Source: an uncultured Collinsella sp. (lineage in GTDB: Bacteria; Actinomycetota; Coriobacteriia; Coriobacteriales; Coriobacteriaceae). Taken from it: a stretch of 44,505 nucleotides of DNA. Both the position numbers and the translations under genes were made by a program. The stretch is taken from NCBI GenBank assembly GCA_959027945.1, contig CAUFRO010000016.1, forward strand, positions 1 to 44,505, read 5' to 3'. Below, piece by piece: positions 33,623 to 41,577 of the stretch (positions are counted from its first letter, which is position 1; every line of letters begins with the position of its first letter). The notes beneath the pieces were generated by a model. That model had not been told where the DNA came from. It made no database searches and saw only the letters and a list, made by a program, of their open reading frames with translations.

Positions 33623-35747
33623 GCGTTTCTGGTCTAGACGCGTTTTGACGCGCCGTCCGAGCTGCCATCGCAAGCGAGGCGGCTTTATGGGCCGCGCCGG
33701 TATCGACCTGTTTATCGAAGACGGTGCCTACACCACGCTTTCTTCTGCCGTGGTCATCCTAGTGGTGCTCACGTTGTTGTTTTCGTCGACCGCGGCGATA
33801 TGGAGCATGTCGCGCGCGGGGGACACCCAGGTGGCGGCCGATAGCGGCGCGCTGGCGGGTGCCAACGTAGTGTCGTCCTATCACACGGCTGCCACGGTGG
33901 TTGATGCGAGCATCTTGAGTCTGGGGCTAGCGGGGTTTGCCACGATCGGGACGGGCCTGGTCGCCATCCTCATCCCGGGTGCCGAACCAGTTGCCGGCAA
34001 TATGGTCGACACCGGGATTGAGATCATTAAAACGCGCAACAAGTTTGCCAAAAGCGCATCGGAAGGCTTGCAGAAAATCGAGACGGCTCTGCCGTATCTG
34101 ATTGCCGCGCGTGCCACGCAGGCGGTGTCGGCGCAGGATACCGATAGTGTGACCTATACCGGTACGGCGCTTGCCGTGCCCAGGACGTCCGAGTCGGATT
34201 TCGTTGCGCTCGAGGGTTCTGAGATCTCGACCGATGCCATTAAAGACACATCGAAAGATCTGGAGCGCGCAGCAGATGAGCTGCAGAAGGCCTTGGAGGA
34301 GACGGCGAAAGCAAAAGAACGCGCCTGGCTTGCGGATTGCGGTGGATCGGTTCCGGCTTCGGTCGGTAGCTGTTCATGCATGTGGGAACGTACGAGGAGT
34401 TTGGCAAAGCTCTCGGGTGAGCAGAACCCGCATTATGCCTCGAGCATTTCGTGGGAGCCACAGGTGGCGCTCGACCGCGCGAAGACCTACTACCGTCAAC
34501 GCCTGGCAGACGAAAAACCGCAGGGTTCAAGCGTCGAGACGAAGGCGGAGTCGGCGGCGCGCAAGGCGTTTTACACCTATGCGAGTACAGAGGTCAATCG
34601 TGCATATGTAACCGAGGACGGAGATGAAGTCGCTTCCTATATCCCGCTGTTGCCGCGCAACACTGACGAGGTGCGAGCGACGGAACTCTATACCGATACG
34701 GTGTGGCCAACCAGTGCCATCGATGGCAAGACGTATCTGCATTACGGAACGAGTTGCCCCAACTATAAGAAGGGGGCGCCATGCGGGCTGGCCTCGGTTG
34801 CTGCTTATGACGGGCAGGACAAATGCAATAGATGCCATTTTGGTGTTTCGTCGCTCGGTGCCGTTGCGGCTCCTTCGACTTCTATCGAAAACGGCTTTGA
34901 GTACCACTTTGATCGATTCAAAGAGGCTCTGGAAGACTACGTCGAATGCCGCAACAAAGAACTCGAACTTGAGCGTCAGACCGAGGATGAGGTCGACCGT
35001 GCGGGCAATGCGTTTGACCAGGCCATTAAAGCGCTTTCCGGCGAGCGCCCGCGTATCGCCCCACCTGGCCGCAACGGCGTGGTCGCCTTTGCAGTTTCGG
35101 GTGACATTACCAGCCCCGATCAACTTAACTCCTCGTTTAACGCGGCAGTCAGGCTTGGCGATCGCGGTGCTATCTCTGCCGCGGTGCTGGCGCCCGATGA
35201 GGCGACGGCGCAAAACAACGTGCTTTCGCGATTTTTCTCGACATTGAAGGAACGCTCGGGCGGCGTTGCCGGCGTGCTCGACGGCGTCATGGATGTTTGG
35301 GGACGGCTACTCGTGGGATACGGAGACATCCAAGGTTCGGCCGACGAACTTATGGACGAGATGATTAAAGACCTAGGAGGGGGCAGCGGTGCGTTGGGCT
35401 CCATTGCATCGTGGCTCGGCGATACCGTTTCGGCGTCCGTGGCGGCGCTGGGTTTGGAACCGTGCGACTTGCGCCTGCGAAAGCCGGTGCTGACCGATTC
35501 CGCCAACGTCATTAAGAGTCCGGGGTCTGACATTGCGGGTCTCTCTCAAACGCAAGACAAACTGCGAAGTATTCCGTTGGGCGTGACCGATCCCAAGGCG
35601 CTTTGCGAGGCGTTGGAATATCAAGTCGAACGCACCATTAGCGGTACGGTGTTCACACTTGCGGAGATTCCTCTGCCCGGCGGCGGCTCCATCCCGCTCA
35701 CCGTCGATGTCGCCACGCTGGTTGGCGCTCTGGGCGGTGGGTCGTAA
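33594..35747 (+). CDS. Large TadG-like Tad-locus protein with Cys pairs
   Basis: The 717-residue protein has an N-terminal membrane anchor (~45-72) followed by MSRAGDTQVAADSGALAGANVV. That is the TadG/TadE-like Flp N-terminal pattern, with no von Willebrand factor A domain. A second hydrophobic stretch lies at ~105-125. The large extracytoplasmic part contains a helical region (~225-250). It also carries several cysteines, notably CSC near residue 260 and C...C...CNRC near 388-415, suggesting disulfides or metal binding. The ATG follows GGAGGGAG. The function is probably an adhesin or pilus-base protein, which is an inference. Confidence 0.75.
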   Translation: MIRGLLHGIKRFWSRRVLTRRPSCHRKRGGFMGRAGIDLFIEDGAYTTLSSAVVILVVLTLLFSSTAAIWSMSRAGDTQVAADSGALAGANVVSSYHTAATVVDASILSLGLAGFATIGTGLVAILIPGAEPVAGNMVDTGIEIIKTRNKFAKSASEGLQKIETALPYLIAARATQAVSAQDTDSVTYTGTALAVPRTSESDFVALEGSEISTDAIKDTSKDLERAADELQKALEETAKAKERAWLADCGGSVPASVGSCSCMWERTRSLAKLSGEQNPHYASSISWEPQVALDRAKTYYRQRLADEKPQGSSVETKAESAARKAFYTYASTEVNRAYVTEDGDEVASYIPLLPRNTDEVRATELYTDTVWPTSAIDGKTYLHYGTSCPNYKKGAPCGLASVAAYDGQDKCNRCHFGVSSLGAVAAPSTSIENGFEYHFDRFKEALEDYVECRNKELELERQTEDEVDRAGNAFDQAIKALSGERPRIAPPGRNGVVAFAVSGDITSPDQLNSSFNAAVRLGDRGAISAAVLAPDEATAQNNVLSRFFSTLKERSGGVAGVLDGVMDVWGRLLVGYGDIQGSADELMDEMIKDLGGGSGALGSIASWLGDTVSASVAALGLEPCDLRLRKPVLTDSANVIKSPGSDIAGLSQTQDKLRSIPLGVTDPKALCEALEYQVERTISGTVFTLAEIPLPGGGSIPLTVDVATLVGALGGGS

Positions 35748-36223
35748 TGAGTATCCGCATGCGTCTGCGCGAGGAGCGCGCCCAAGCGACGGTTGAGATG
35801 GCAGTGGTTACGCCCGTTTTGCTGGTGCTGGCACTCATCGTGTACAACGTCATGATCTTTGCCAGCGCTGTTGCGCGCTTCGACCGCGTGGTGCCCGACA
35901 TCGTGTTGGCGCACGCCGTGGCGTCGGAGGGGGAGGGCGACGAAAGCTCTGCCGATGCCTCGGCGACGGTTCAGACTCAAATTCTGAATGCCATGGAAGG
36001 CTATGACTTGCAGATCGAAGTGTCGAGCGAGCAAGGCGCGGAGGCATCGGATGGTGGCCTGCTCTCCCTATCCGGTACGTTTAGGACCTACACCTGCACC
36101 ATGCACTATGAGCCGTGGCCGACTTCTCTCAGCATCGCTGGCGTTCCGCTGGGGGCGCCGACAACGTTGTCGCACGAGCGTGCGGTGACGGTCGATCCAT
36201 GGCGTCCGGGGGTGGTCATGTGA
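35747..36223 (+). CDS. TadE-like minor pilin protein
   Basis: The 158-residue protein starts with a short basic leader and EERAQATVEMAVVTPVLLVLALIV, a TadE-type prepilin N-terminus. An extracytoplasmic domain with one Cys (TYTCTMHYEP) follows. The ATG overlaps the stop of the preceding gene by one base. This is the third TadE- or Flp-like minor subunit in the operon. Confidence 0.82.
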   Translation: MSIRMRLREERAQATVEMAVVTPVLLVLALIVYNVMIFASAVARFDRVVPDIVLAHAVASEGEGDESSADASATVQTQILNAMEGYDLQIEVSSEQGAEASDGGLLSLSGTFRTYTCTMHYEPWPTSLSIAGVPLGAPTTLSHERAVTVDPWRPGVVM

Positions 36224-36579
36224 CCGCGGTCTCGTCCTACATCGTCTACGCGCGGGCACTCAATAGGCTGGGTTGGACGCCGGCCGAGTTTGTGGTGGCG
36301 GAGTCGTTTGTCGTGCGCCTGCGCGGCATGCTGGGACGGCGTCCGGTTGCCGCCAACGGCCTGCCGCTCGTCATGGCGTTTCCACGCTGCTCTTCGGTCC
36401 ATACGTGTTTTATGGCCTATCCCATCGACATCGCCTTCATCGATCGCGACGGCAATATCCTCGCGCGCTACGAAAACGTCCGCCCTTGGCGCATGTGCTC
36501 CTGCCCCGGCGCCTGGGCCGTACTAGAGCGTCCTTCAATCATTGTTTCGACCCCTGCTCTCCAACGCGTGCCGGCTTAA
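36220..36579 (+). CDS. DUF192-family protein at the end of the Tad operon
   Basis: The 119-residue protein matches DUF192 along its length: RLRGMLGRRP, then GLPLVMAFPRCSSVHTCFM, YPIDIAFIDRDGNIL, and a final PGAWAVLE block. DUF192 proteins are small beta-rich proteins of unknown role, often secreted. Here no signal peptide is visible. I take GTG 36220, which overlaps the previous stop and follows GGGGGTGG; ATG 36199 is the alternative. Its location as the last gene of the pilus operon suggests a link to pilus biogenesis. Confidence 0.82.
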   Translation: MTAVSSYIVYARALNRLGWTPAEFVVAESFVVRLRGMLGRRPVAANGLPLVMAFPRCSSVHTCFMAYPIDIAFIDRDGNILARYENVRPWRMCSCPGAWAVLERPSIIVSTPALQRVPA

Positions 36580-36637
36580 GAATTGGCGACAGTGGACTTT
36601 CGTCATACGAAATTGGGTAAGATGGAGGAGAAGATGC

Positions 36638-36904
36638 ATGGATGTTGAGATTCATCCCAACGCTAAAAAGCACCTGACGGAAAAGCAGGTGCTTAGCGCT
36701 TGGCTTGCGGTTACTGAGTGCATTCGTCGCGAGTCGAAGGACGAGCCGCCGAGATGGCTTGCGATTGGATGGCTCCCAGACGGACGAAGCGTGGAGCTTG
36801 TCGCGGTCGAGCTTGTCCGTGGGTGGCTTATCATTCATGCCTTGTCTCCAGTCCAGAAGAAATTTTGGCAGGAGATTGAACAGGCTCGGCAAAGGGGTCG
36901 ATGA
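36638..36904 (+). CDS. Toxin-like protein (BrnT-like)
   Basis: The 88-residue protein has an N-terminal His/Lys-containing helix (HPNAKKHLTEKQV). Beta strands with RWLAIGWLPDGRSVELVAVE follow, then LIIHALSPVQKKF. This layout resembles BrnT-type RNase toxins (RelE fold). The resemblance is moderate and I infer it from pattern alone. The ATG follows GGAGGAG. The following gene overlaps its stop codon and encodes a ribbon-helix-helix protein, the usual toxin-antitoxin order for BrnT/BrnA. Confidence 0.65.
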   Translation: MDVEIHPNAKKHLTEKQVLSAWLAVTECIRRESKDEPPRWLAIGWLPDGRSVELVAVELVRGWLIIHALSPVQKKFWQEIEQARQRGR

Positions 36905-37188
36905 TGGGCAAGACGTATACGGCCGCTAATGGTCAGGTTGTAACGGATGAAATGATTGACGCGTGGTGCGAGTCGTACGAGCGCGGAGAGTTTCCGGATG
37001 GCGAACACACCGTTGGTGGGATCGTGCATGGACGGCCCCCGCTCTCAGGTGAGGGGACGGCAACGCTGTCGGTCAAGATTCCTCTGGGAATGAAGGAGGC
37101 CATTCGTCGACGGGCGGCTGCCGAGGGGATGACGCCAAGTGAGTTTGCCCGTGCGGCTCTGAGTGAAAAACTTCTTGCTGCCGGCTGA
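36904..37188 (+). CDS. Antitoxin-like ribbon-helix-helix protein
   Basis: The 94-residue protein ends in TATLSVKIPLGMKEAIRRRA followed by AEGMTPSEFARAALSEKLL, a ribbon-helix-helix (CopG/MetJ type) DNA-binding domain. The N-terminal half would bind the toxin. ATG 36904 has AAGGGG at six-base spacing; ATG 36901 is also possible. It probably represses its own operon together with the upstream toxin-like partner. Confidence 0.78.
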   Translation: MGKTYTAANGQVVTDEMIDAWCESYERGEFPDGEHTVGGIVHGRPPLSGEGTATLSVKIPLGMKEAIRRRAAAEGMTPSEFARAALSEKLLAAG

Positions 37189-37251
37189 TGCCTCTGACGT
37201 GCCGATTTATAGAACCGAGGCTGTGCTCAAAAACTTTTTTAAAATTCTCGG

Positions 37252-37279
37252 TTGACCGGAACGCGTCCTTGGTTATACT
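37252..37279 (+). promoter_or_regulatory. Promoter of tRNA-Phe
   Basis: TTGACC (37252-37257), 16 bases, TATACT (37274-37279). The tRNA begins 33 bases after the -10 box. Confidence 0.75.
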
Positions 37280-37311
37280 AATCAAGCCTTGAAACAAGGC
37301 ACACCTCAAAT

Positions 37312-37366
<55 letters not shown>

Positions 37367-37384
<18 letters not shown>

Positions 37385-37429
37385 CCTTGAATTGACTAGG
37401 ACCTCTGCAAAGGGGTCCTTTTCTTTTAT
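37367..37429 (+). repeat. 63-bp direct repeat, copy 1 (tRNA-Phe 3' end plus terminator)
   Basis: From within the T-loop of tRNA-Phe to just after the terminator T-run. It is identical at all 63 bases to 37553-37615, 186 bp downstream. Confidence 0.95.
37398..37427 (+). terminator. tRNA-Phe terminator
   Basis: AGGACCTCT pairs with AGGGGTCCT (37398-37406/37411-37419) around a GCAA tetraloop, followed by TTTTCTTTT. A second, identical copy is at 37584-37613. Confidence 0.88.
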
Positions 37430-37552
37430 GTAGCCCATGCACGGAATCGAACCCCGTGAGGGCGCGGAGCTGAGGAAACGCGCAAGCGTTTTCCAGCGTA
37501 GCTCGCAAGGCGCGCAAGCGCCGCAGCGGTCCGTCCGCGCAGCGCGCGGACG
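37430..37552 (+). mobile_element. tRNA-Phe-associated hairpin element (123 bp between direct repeats)
   Basis: The segment contains, in order: an inverted T-arm mimic CACGGAATCGAACCCCGTG (37441-37459); a hairpin GGAAACGC/GCGTTTTCC; a hairpin GGCGC/GCGCC with a GCAA loop; and a hairpin CGTCCGCG/CGCGGACG next to the second repeat copy. It has no believable gene. Its first ~80 bases align with the element behind tRNA-Leu. Mobility is inferred from the flanking direct repeats of a tRNA 3' end. Confidence 0.55.
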
Positions 37553-37615
37553 CGATTCCCTTCCCCGCCACCTTGAATTGACTAGGACCTCTGCAAAGGG
37601 GTCCTTTTCTTTTAT
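37553..37615 (+). repeat. 63-bp direct repeat, copy 2 (detached tRNA-Phe 3' end plus terminator)
   Basis: Perfect copy of 37367-37429. It holds the 3' strand of the T-arm and acceptor stem without the rest of a tRNA, followed by the same terminator (37584-37613). It resembles an attachment-site duplication. Confidence 0.95.
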
Positions 37616-37747
37616 TGAGGGCTCTGCGGAAATTGCGTCCCGGAATTTGGCTTCAGAGTGGGATGCGCTTTCCGGCGCTTACTTCCGACGTGCGTGCACA
37701 TCTCGGGCCCGCCCGCTCAGACATTCCTCCCGCTTTTGCGCCACTTT

Positions 37748-37787
37748 ACAGACCGTTCGGTCGTCTGTCCGCATGCGCGGGTATACT
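37748..37787 (+). promoter_or_regulatory. Palindromic operator and -10 box before the GH5-like gene
   Basis: The 12-bp palindrome GACCGTTCGGTC (37751-37762) lies inside a larger inverted repeat ACAGAC/GTCTGT (37748-37753/37763-37768). The ACCG-centre-CGGT layout is common in TetR-family operators. TATACT follows at 37782-37787, with no clear -35, so a bound regulator would cover the -35 region. Confidence 0.5.
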
Positions 37788-37852
37788 CAAAACGATACTT
37801 TTCCTATGCAATACGATGCAGGCTCGGCCTGCACGATCCGAAGGGGGCAGTG

Positions 37853-38914
37853 ATGGAGAGGATACTCGGCGTTAATCTCTCTGGCTGGTTTATTCCCGAG
37901 CCTTGGGTGACCCCGTCGCTATACGCGGCGACCGGTGCATCCAACGCGGCCGAGCTGCAGGAGGCCATGGGCACCGCCGCCTATAACGAGCGCATGCGCC
38001 GTCATTACGAGACGTTTGTGAGCGAGGACGATTTCCGTCGCATGGCGCAGATCGGCCTCAACGCCGTGCGCCTGCCGGTGCCTTGGTATGCCTTTGGCTC
38101 ACAGGAGTCCGATGCCTCCTACATCTCGGTTGTCGATTACATCGACCGCGCGATTGAGTGGGCTGCCAAGTACAACATTCGCGTGCTGCTTGACCTGGCG
38201 ACTGTGCCCGGTGGCCAGGGCGATTCCAACGATTCGCCCGCCACGCCGGAGGCTGTTGCCGAGTGGCATTCGTCCACCAACGGTCGTCATGTCGCACTCG
38301 ACGTGCTCGAGCGCTTGGCCGATCGCTACGGCGAGGCCGAGAGCCTGCTGGGTATTGAGCTGCTGGATACGCCGCAGATGAGTGTCCGCAAGAGCCTCTT
38401 CACCATGACGGATGGCATTCCTGCTCACTACCTGCGCAATTTCTATCGCGATGCTTACGAGCTCGTCCGTTCGTATATGCCCGAGGATAAGATCGTCGTT
38501 TTCTCGTCGTCGGGGCATCCCAGCGAGTGGAAGCATTTTATGCGCGGCGCCAAGTACAAGAACGTCTACATGGACCTTCACCTGTACCATTACCGCGACG
38601 AGCATGCGCTCGACATCACGAGCCCCCGCGGGCTGACGACGGCGATTTCGCGTAACAAGCGCGAGCTTAAAGAAGCGATTTCAACTGGGTTCCCCGTGCT
38701 GGTGGGCGAATGGTCGGGCGCGGCGATCTTTGCCAACTCGTCGGTTACGCCCGAGGGCCGCAATGCCTACGAGCGCGTGTTTATCGCCAATCAGCTGGCT
38801 TCGTTTGCGCCGGCTGCCGGTTGGTTCTTCCAAACGTGGAAGACCGAGAAGCGCATTGCAGCATGGGACGCCCGCGCGGCGCTCGGCACGCTCGAGCGCG
38901 GCATGATTGAATAG
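37853..38914 (+). CDS. GH5-like glycoside hydrolase lacking the acid/base residue
   Basis: The 353-residue protein has the TIM-barrel layout of GH5 exo-1,3-beta-glucanase-like enzymes: LGVNLSGWFIPEPW, LNAVRLPVPWYAF, RVLLDLATVPGGQ, VYMDLHLYHY and VLVGEWSGA. The nucleophile Glu is present (Glu286). At the beta-4 position, where GH5 enzymes read LNEP, this protein reads LLDTP (Asp172-Thr173), so the acid/base Glu is replaced by Thr. There is no signal peptide, so it is cytoplasmic. It may be a carbohydrate-binding protein or have altered chemistry. The ATG follows AAGGGGG. It is likely co-transcribed with rsmI. Confidence 0.85.
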   Translation: MERILGVNLSGWFIPEPWVTPSLYAATGASNAAELQEAMGTAAYNERMRRHYETFVSEDDFRRMAQIGLNAVRLPVPWYAFGSQESDASYISVVDYIDRAIEWAAKYNIRVLLDLATVPGGQGDSNDSPATPEAVAEWHSSTNGRHVALDVLERLADRYGEAESLLGIELLDTPQMSVRKSLFTMTDGIPAHYLRNFYRDAYELVRSYMPEDKIVVFSSSGHPSEWKHFMRGAKYKNVYMDLHLYHYRDEHALDITSPRGLTTAISRNKRELKEAISTGFPVLVGEWSGAAIFANSSVTPEGRNAYERVFIANQLASFAPAAGWFFQTWKTEKRIAAWDARAALGTLERGMIE

Positions 38915-38920
38915 GTTGAT

Positions 38921-39799
38921 ATGACGCAAAACAGCGCCCATACGGGCAAACTCTATGTGGTCGGCACGCCCATCGGCAACCTGGGCGACCTGTCCCCGCG
39001 CGTTGGCGAAGCCTTTGCCGCTGCCGATGTCATCTGCTGCGAAGACACGCGTGTGACGTCAAAGCTGCTGATGCACCTGGGCATTTCCAAGCCGCTTGTC
39101 CGTTGCGACGAGAATGTGATCGCCAGCCGCGCCGCCGGCCTGGTCGACCGCCTGCTGGCGGGGGAGACCCTCGCCTTTGCCTCGGACGCCGGCATGCCGA
39201 GCGTGTCCGATCCCGGCCAGGCGCTGGTCGAGGCGGCGCGTGAGGCCGATGTGCCCGTCGAAGTTATTCCCGGGCCTTCTGCTTGCGTCACGGCGCTCGT
39301 TTCGTCCGGCATTCCCTGCGAGCATTTCTTCTTCGAAGGCTTTTTGGGTCGCAAGCACGGCGACCGCGTGCGCCGACTGCAGCGTCTTGCCGTGGTGCCC
39401 GGCGCACTCATCTTCTACGAGTCTCCACATCGCATCGTGGCGACGCTCGAGGCCGTGGCGGAGGTCTTTCCCCAACGTGAGGTTGCCGTCTGCCGCGAAC
39501 TCACCAAGCTGCACGAGGAGGTCTTGCGCGGGCCCGCCGCCCAGCTCGCCGAGGAGCTGCGTGCTCGCGGCGAGGTAAAGGGCGAGATTGCGCTGGTCAT
39601 CGCGCCGCCGAGCGAAGATGAGGAGGCCGGTATCGTGCCGGTTGGCGCCGCGGCAGCGGATCCCGACGAGGCTCTGCGCGAGGATATCCGCGCCGCGCTC
39701 GAGGAGGGAGAGCCCGCCTCTGCGGTGGCCAAGCGCCTGTCGCAGAAGTACTCGCGCCGTAAGCGCGATGTCTATGCCATGGTGCTCGATATGCAATAG
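38921..39799 (+). CDS. rsmI: 16S rRNA (cytidine1402-2'-O)-methyltransferase RsmI
   Basis: RsmI methylates the ribose of C1402 in the decoding centre of 16S rRNA. The 292-residue protein has the tetrapyrrole-methylase fold with LYVVGTPIGNLGDLSPR, ICCEDTRVTSKLL, FASDAGMPSVSDPG and EVIPGPSA, all characteristic of RsmI. It also has the FYESPHRI block. A C-terminal helical extension (~235-292) is present. The ATG is six bases after the GH5-like stop codon, preceded by a weak AGG site, so translation may be coupled. Confidence 0.95.
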   Translation: MTQNSAHTGKLYVVGTPIGNLGDLSPRVGEAFAAADVICCEDTRVTSKLLMHLGISKPLVRCDENVIASRAAGLVDRLLAGETLAFASDAGMPSVSDPGQALVEAAREADVPVEVIPGPSACVTALVSSGIPCEHFFFEGFLGRKHGDRVRRLQRLAVVPGALIFYESPHRIVATLEAVAEVFPQREVAVCRELTKLHEEVLRGPAAQLAEELRARGEVKGEIALVIAPPSEDEEAGIVPVGAAAADPDEALREDIRAALEEGEPASAVAKRLSQKYSRRKRDVYAMVLDMQ

Positions 39800-39868
39800 A
39801 TGGAGGATATCCAGCCCTTGCGCTAGAATCATCCCCTGTATGCAACGTTTTTCTGGAGGACAAACCCC

Positions 39869-41470
39869 ATGGATCAAAGTAAGCCTTCGTTCTTTATCAC
39901 GACGCCCATCTACTACGTCAACGCCGATCCGCACCTGGGCACGGCTTATTCCACCATCATCGCCGACGTTCAGGCCCGTTATCGTCGCTCCGCCGGCTAT
40001 AACGTCAAGTTCCTGACCGGCATGGACGAGCACGGCGAGAAGGTCGCCGAGGCCGCAGCCAAGCACAACATGACGCCGCAGGAGTGGACCGACAGCCAGG
40101 CTCCGCACTTCAAGGAGCTTTGGAGCAAGCTCGAGATCTCCAACGACGACTTCATCCGCACCACCGAGCCGCGCCAGCATCATGCCGTGCAGTACCTGTG
40201 GGAGCGCATGAAGGAGTCCGGCTACCTGTATAAGGGCAGCTACGACGGTTGGTATTGCGTGCCTGACGAGACCTACTTCACCGATACGCAGGTCCAGAAG
40301 GGCGACGAGGAGTACGGCAGCGTCGGCCAGCACCTGTGCCCCGACTGCCACCGTCCGCTTGAGCGCGTGCAGGAGGAGTCCTACTTCTTTAAGCTTTCCG
40401 CTTTCCAGGACAAGCTGCTCAAGCTTTACGACGAGCACCCCGACTTTGTCGAGCCTGCGTTCCGCATGAACGAGGTACGTAGCTTTGTCGAGGGCGGCCT
40501 TAATGACCTTTCCGTGAGCCGTACGAGCTTTGACTGGGGCATTCAGGTCCCGTTTGACGAGGGTCACGTGACCTACGTGTGGTTCGATGCGCTGCTCAAC
40601 TATATGACGGCCGTCGGCTACGGTGTCGACACCGACGAGGCGCGTGCCGAGCTGGCCTATCGCTGGCCCGCGCAGTTCCACATCGTGGGCAAGGACATCA
40701 TCCGCTTCCACTGCGTCATTTGGCCCGCCATGCTCATGGCCATCGGCGAGGCCCTGCCCGAGCACGTCTTTGCCCACGGCTTCCTGACCGTGCGCAATGC
40801 CGAGACCGGCAAGGCCGAGAAGATGTCCAAGAGCCGCGGCAACGCCATCGCTCCGCAGGACGTTATCGACATGTTGGGCGTCGAGGGCTATCGCTACTAC
40901 TTTATGACCGACGTCGTCCCCGGCACCGACGGTGCCATCAGCTTCGATCGCATGGAGCAGGTCTACAACGCCGACCTGGCCAACAGCTGGGGCAACCTTA
41001 TCTCGCGTTCGCTCAACATGAGCGGCAAGTACTTTGATGGTTGCGCGCCCGCCAAGCCCGCATCGTTCGATGCGTTCGACAACCCGCTGGCAAAGATCGC
41101 CGATGGTCTGGTCGAGCGCTACATGGCCAAGATGGACGTGCTCGATTATGGTGGAGCTAAGGACGAGGTCATGGAGCTCATCCATGCCGCCAACCACTAC
41201 ATCGAGGACTCCGAGCCCTGGGCGCTTGCCAAGGACGAGGCCAAGGCTGACGAGCTGGCGTTTGTGATCTACAACCTGCTCGAGGCCATCCGCATTGCCG
41301 CTCACCTGCTGATGCCGCTCATGCCCCAGACTTCTGCCGAGGCCCTGCGCCGCCTGTCCTGCGAGGACGAGGCCGCGAGCGACGACCTCAAGGGCATTTG
41401 CGCTTGGGGCCTGCTTGCCGGTGGTCAGCCCGTCGAGAAGGGCGAGCCGCTGTTCCCGCGTCTGGGCTAA
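39869..41470 (+). CDS. metG: Methionine-tRNA ligase
   Basis: MetG charges tRNA-Met and initiator tRNA. The 533 residues form the catalytic and anticodon domains without the C-terminal EMAP dimerisation domain. The class I signatures are HLGTAYS (HIGH-like, near residue 22) and KMSKS at 318-322. The connective peptide has one full CxxC (CPDC) and a single Cys at the other knuckle position (YCVPDET). Any metal site is therefore partial, as in one-knuckle types. The ATG follows TGGAGGA. A terminator lies about 40 bp downstream. Confidence 0.96.
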   Translation: MDQSKPSFFITTPIYYVNADPHLGTAYSTIIADVQARYRRSAGYNVKFLTGMDEHGEKVAEAAAKHNMTPQEWTDSQAPHFKELWSKLEISNDDFIRTTEPRQHHAVQYLWERMKESGYLYKGSYDGWYCVPDETYFTDTQVQKGDEEYGSVGQHLCPDCHRPLERVQEESYFFKLSAFQDKLLKLYDEHPDFVEPAFRMNEVRSFVEGGLNDLSVSRTSFDWGIQVPFDEGHVTYVWFDALLNYMTAVGYGVDTDEARAELAYRWPAQFHIVGKDIIRFHCVIWPAMLMAIGEALPEHVFAHGFLTVRNAETGKAEKMSKSRGNAIAPQDVIDMLGVEGYRYYFMTDVVPGTDGAISFDRMEQVYNADLANSWGNLISRSLNMSGKYFDGCAPAKPASFDAFDNPLAKIADGLVERYMAKMDVLDYGGAKDEVMELIHAANHYIEDSEPWALAKDEAKADELAFVIYNLLEAIRIAAHLLMPLMPQTSAEALRRLSCEDEAASDDLKGICAWGLLAGGQPVEKGEPLFPRLG

Positions 41471-41509
41471 GCCGCTGCGCGCCATATCGGCAATTTGCTG
41501 TTTAGCTGT

Positions 41510-41545
41510 AAGGGCATGGCCGCAACGGTCCATGCCCTTTTGCTT
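41510..41545 (+). terminator. metG terminator
   Basis: AAGGGCATGG (41510-41519) pairs with CCATGCCCTT (41530-41539) around a ten-base loop, followed by TTTTGCTTT. Confidence 0.85.
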
Positions 41546-41577
41546 TACGATGCAGCCACCATGTTAAGGAGGCAACC

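Noticed and set aside
37437..37853. 138-codon plus-strand frame over the tRNA-Phe element
   Set aside because: It lies in the hairpin interval and the second repeat, with no ribosome-binding site or protein-like sequence.
39059..41533. 824-codon minus-strand frame opposite rsmI and metG
   Set aside because: It is a shadow of two clear housekeeping genes and spans their intergenic region without a start signal.
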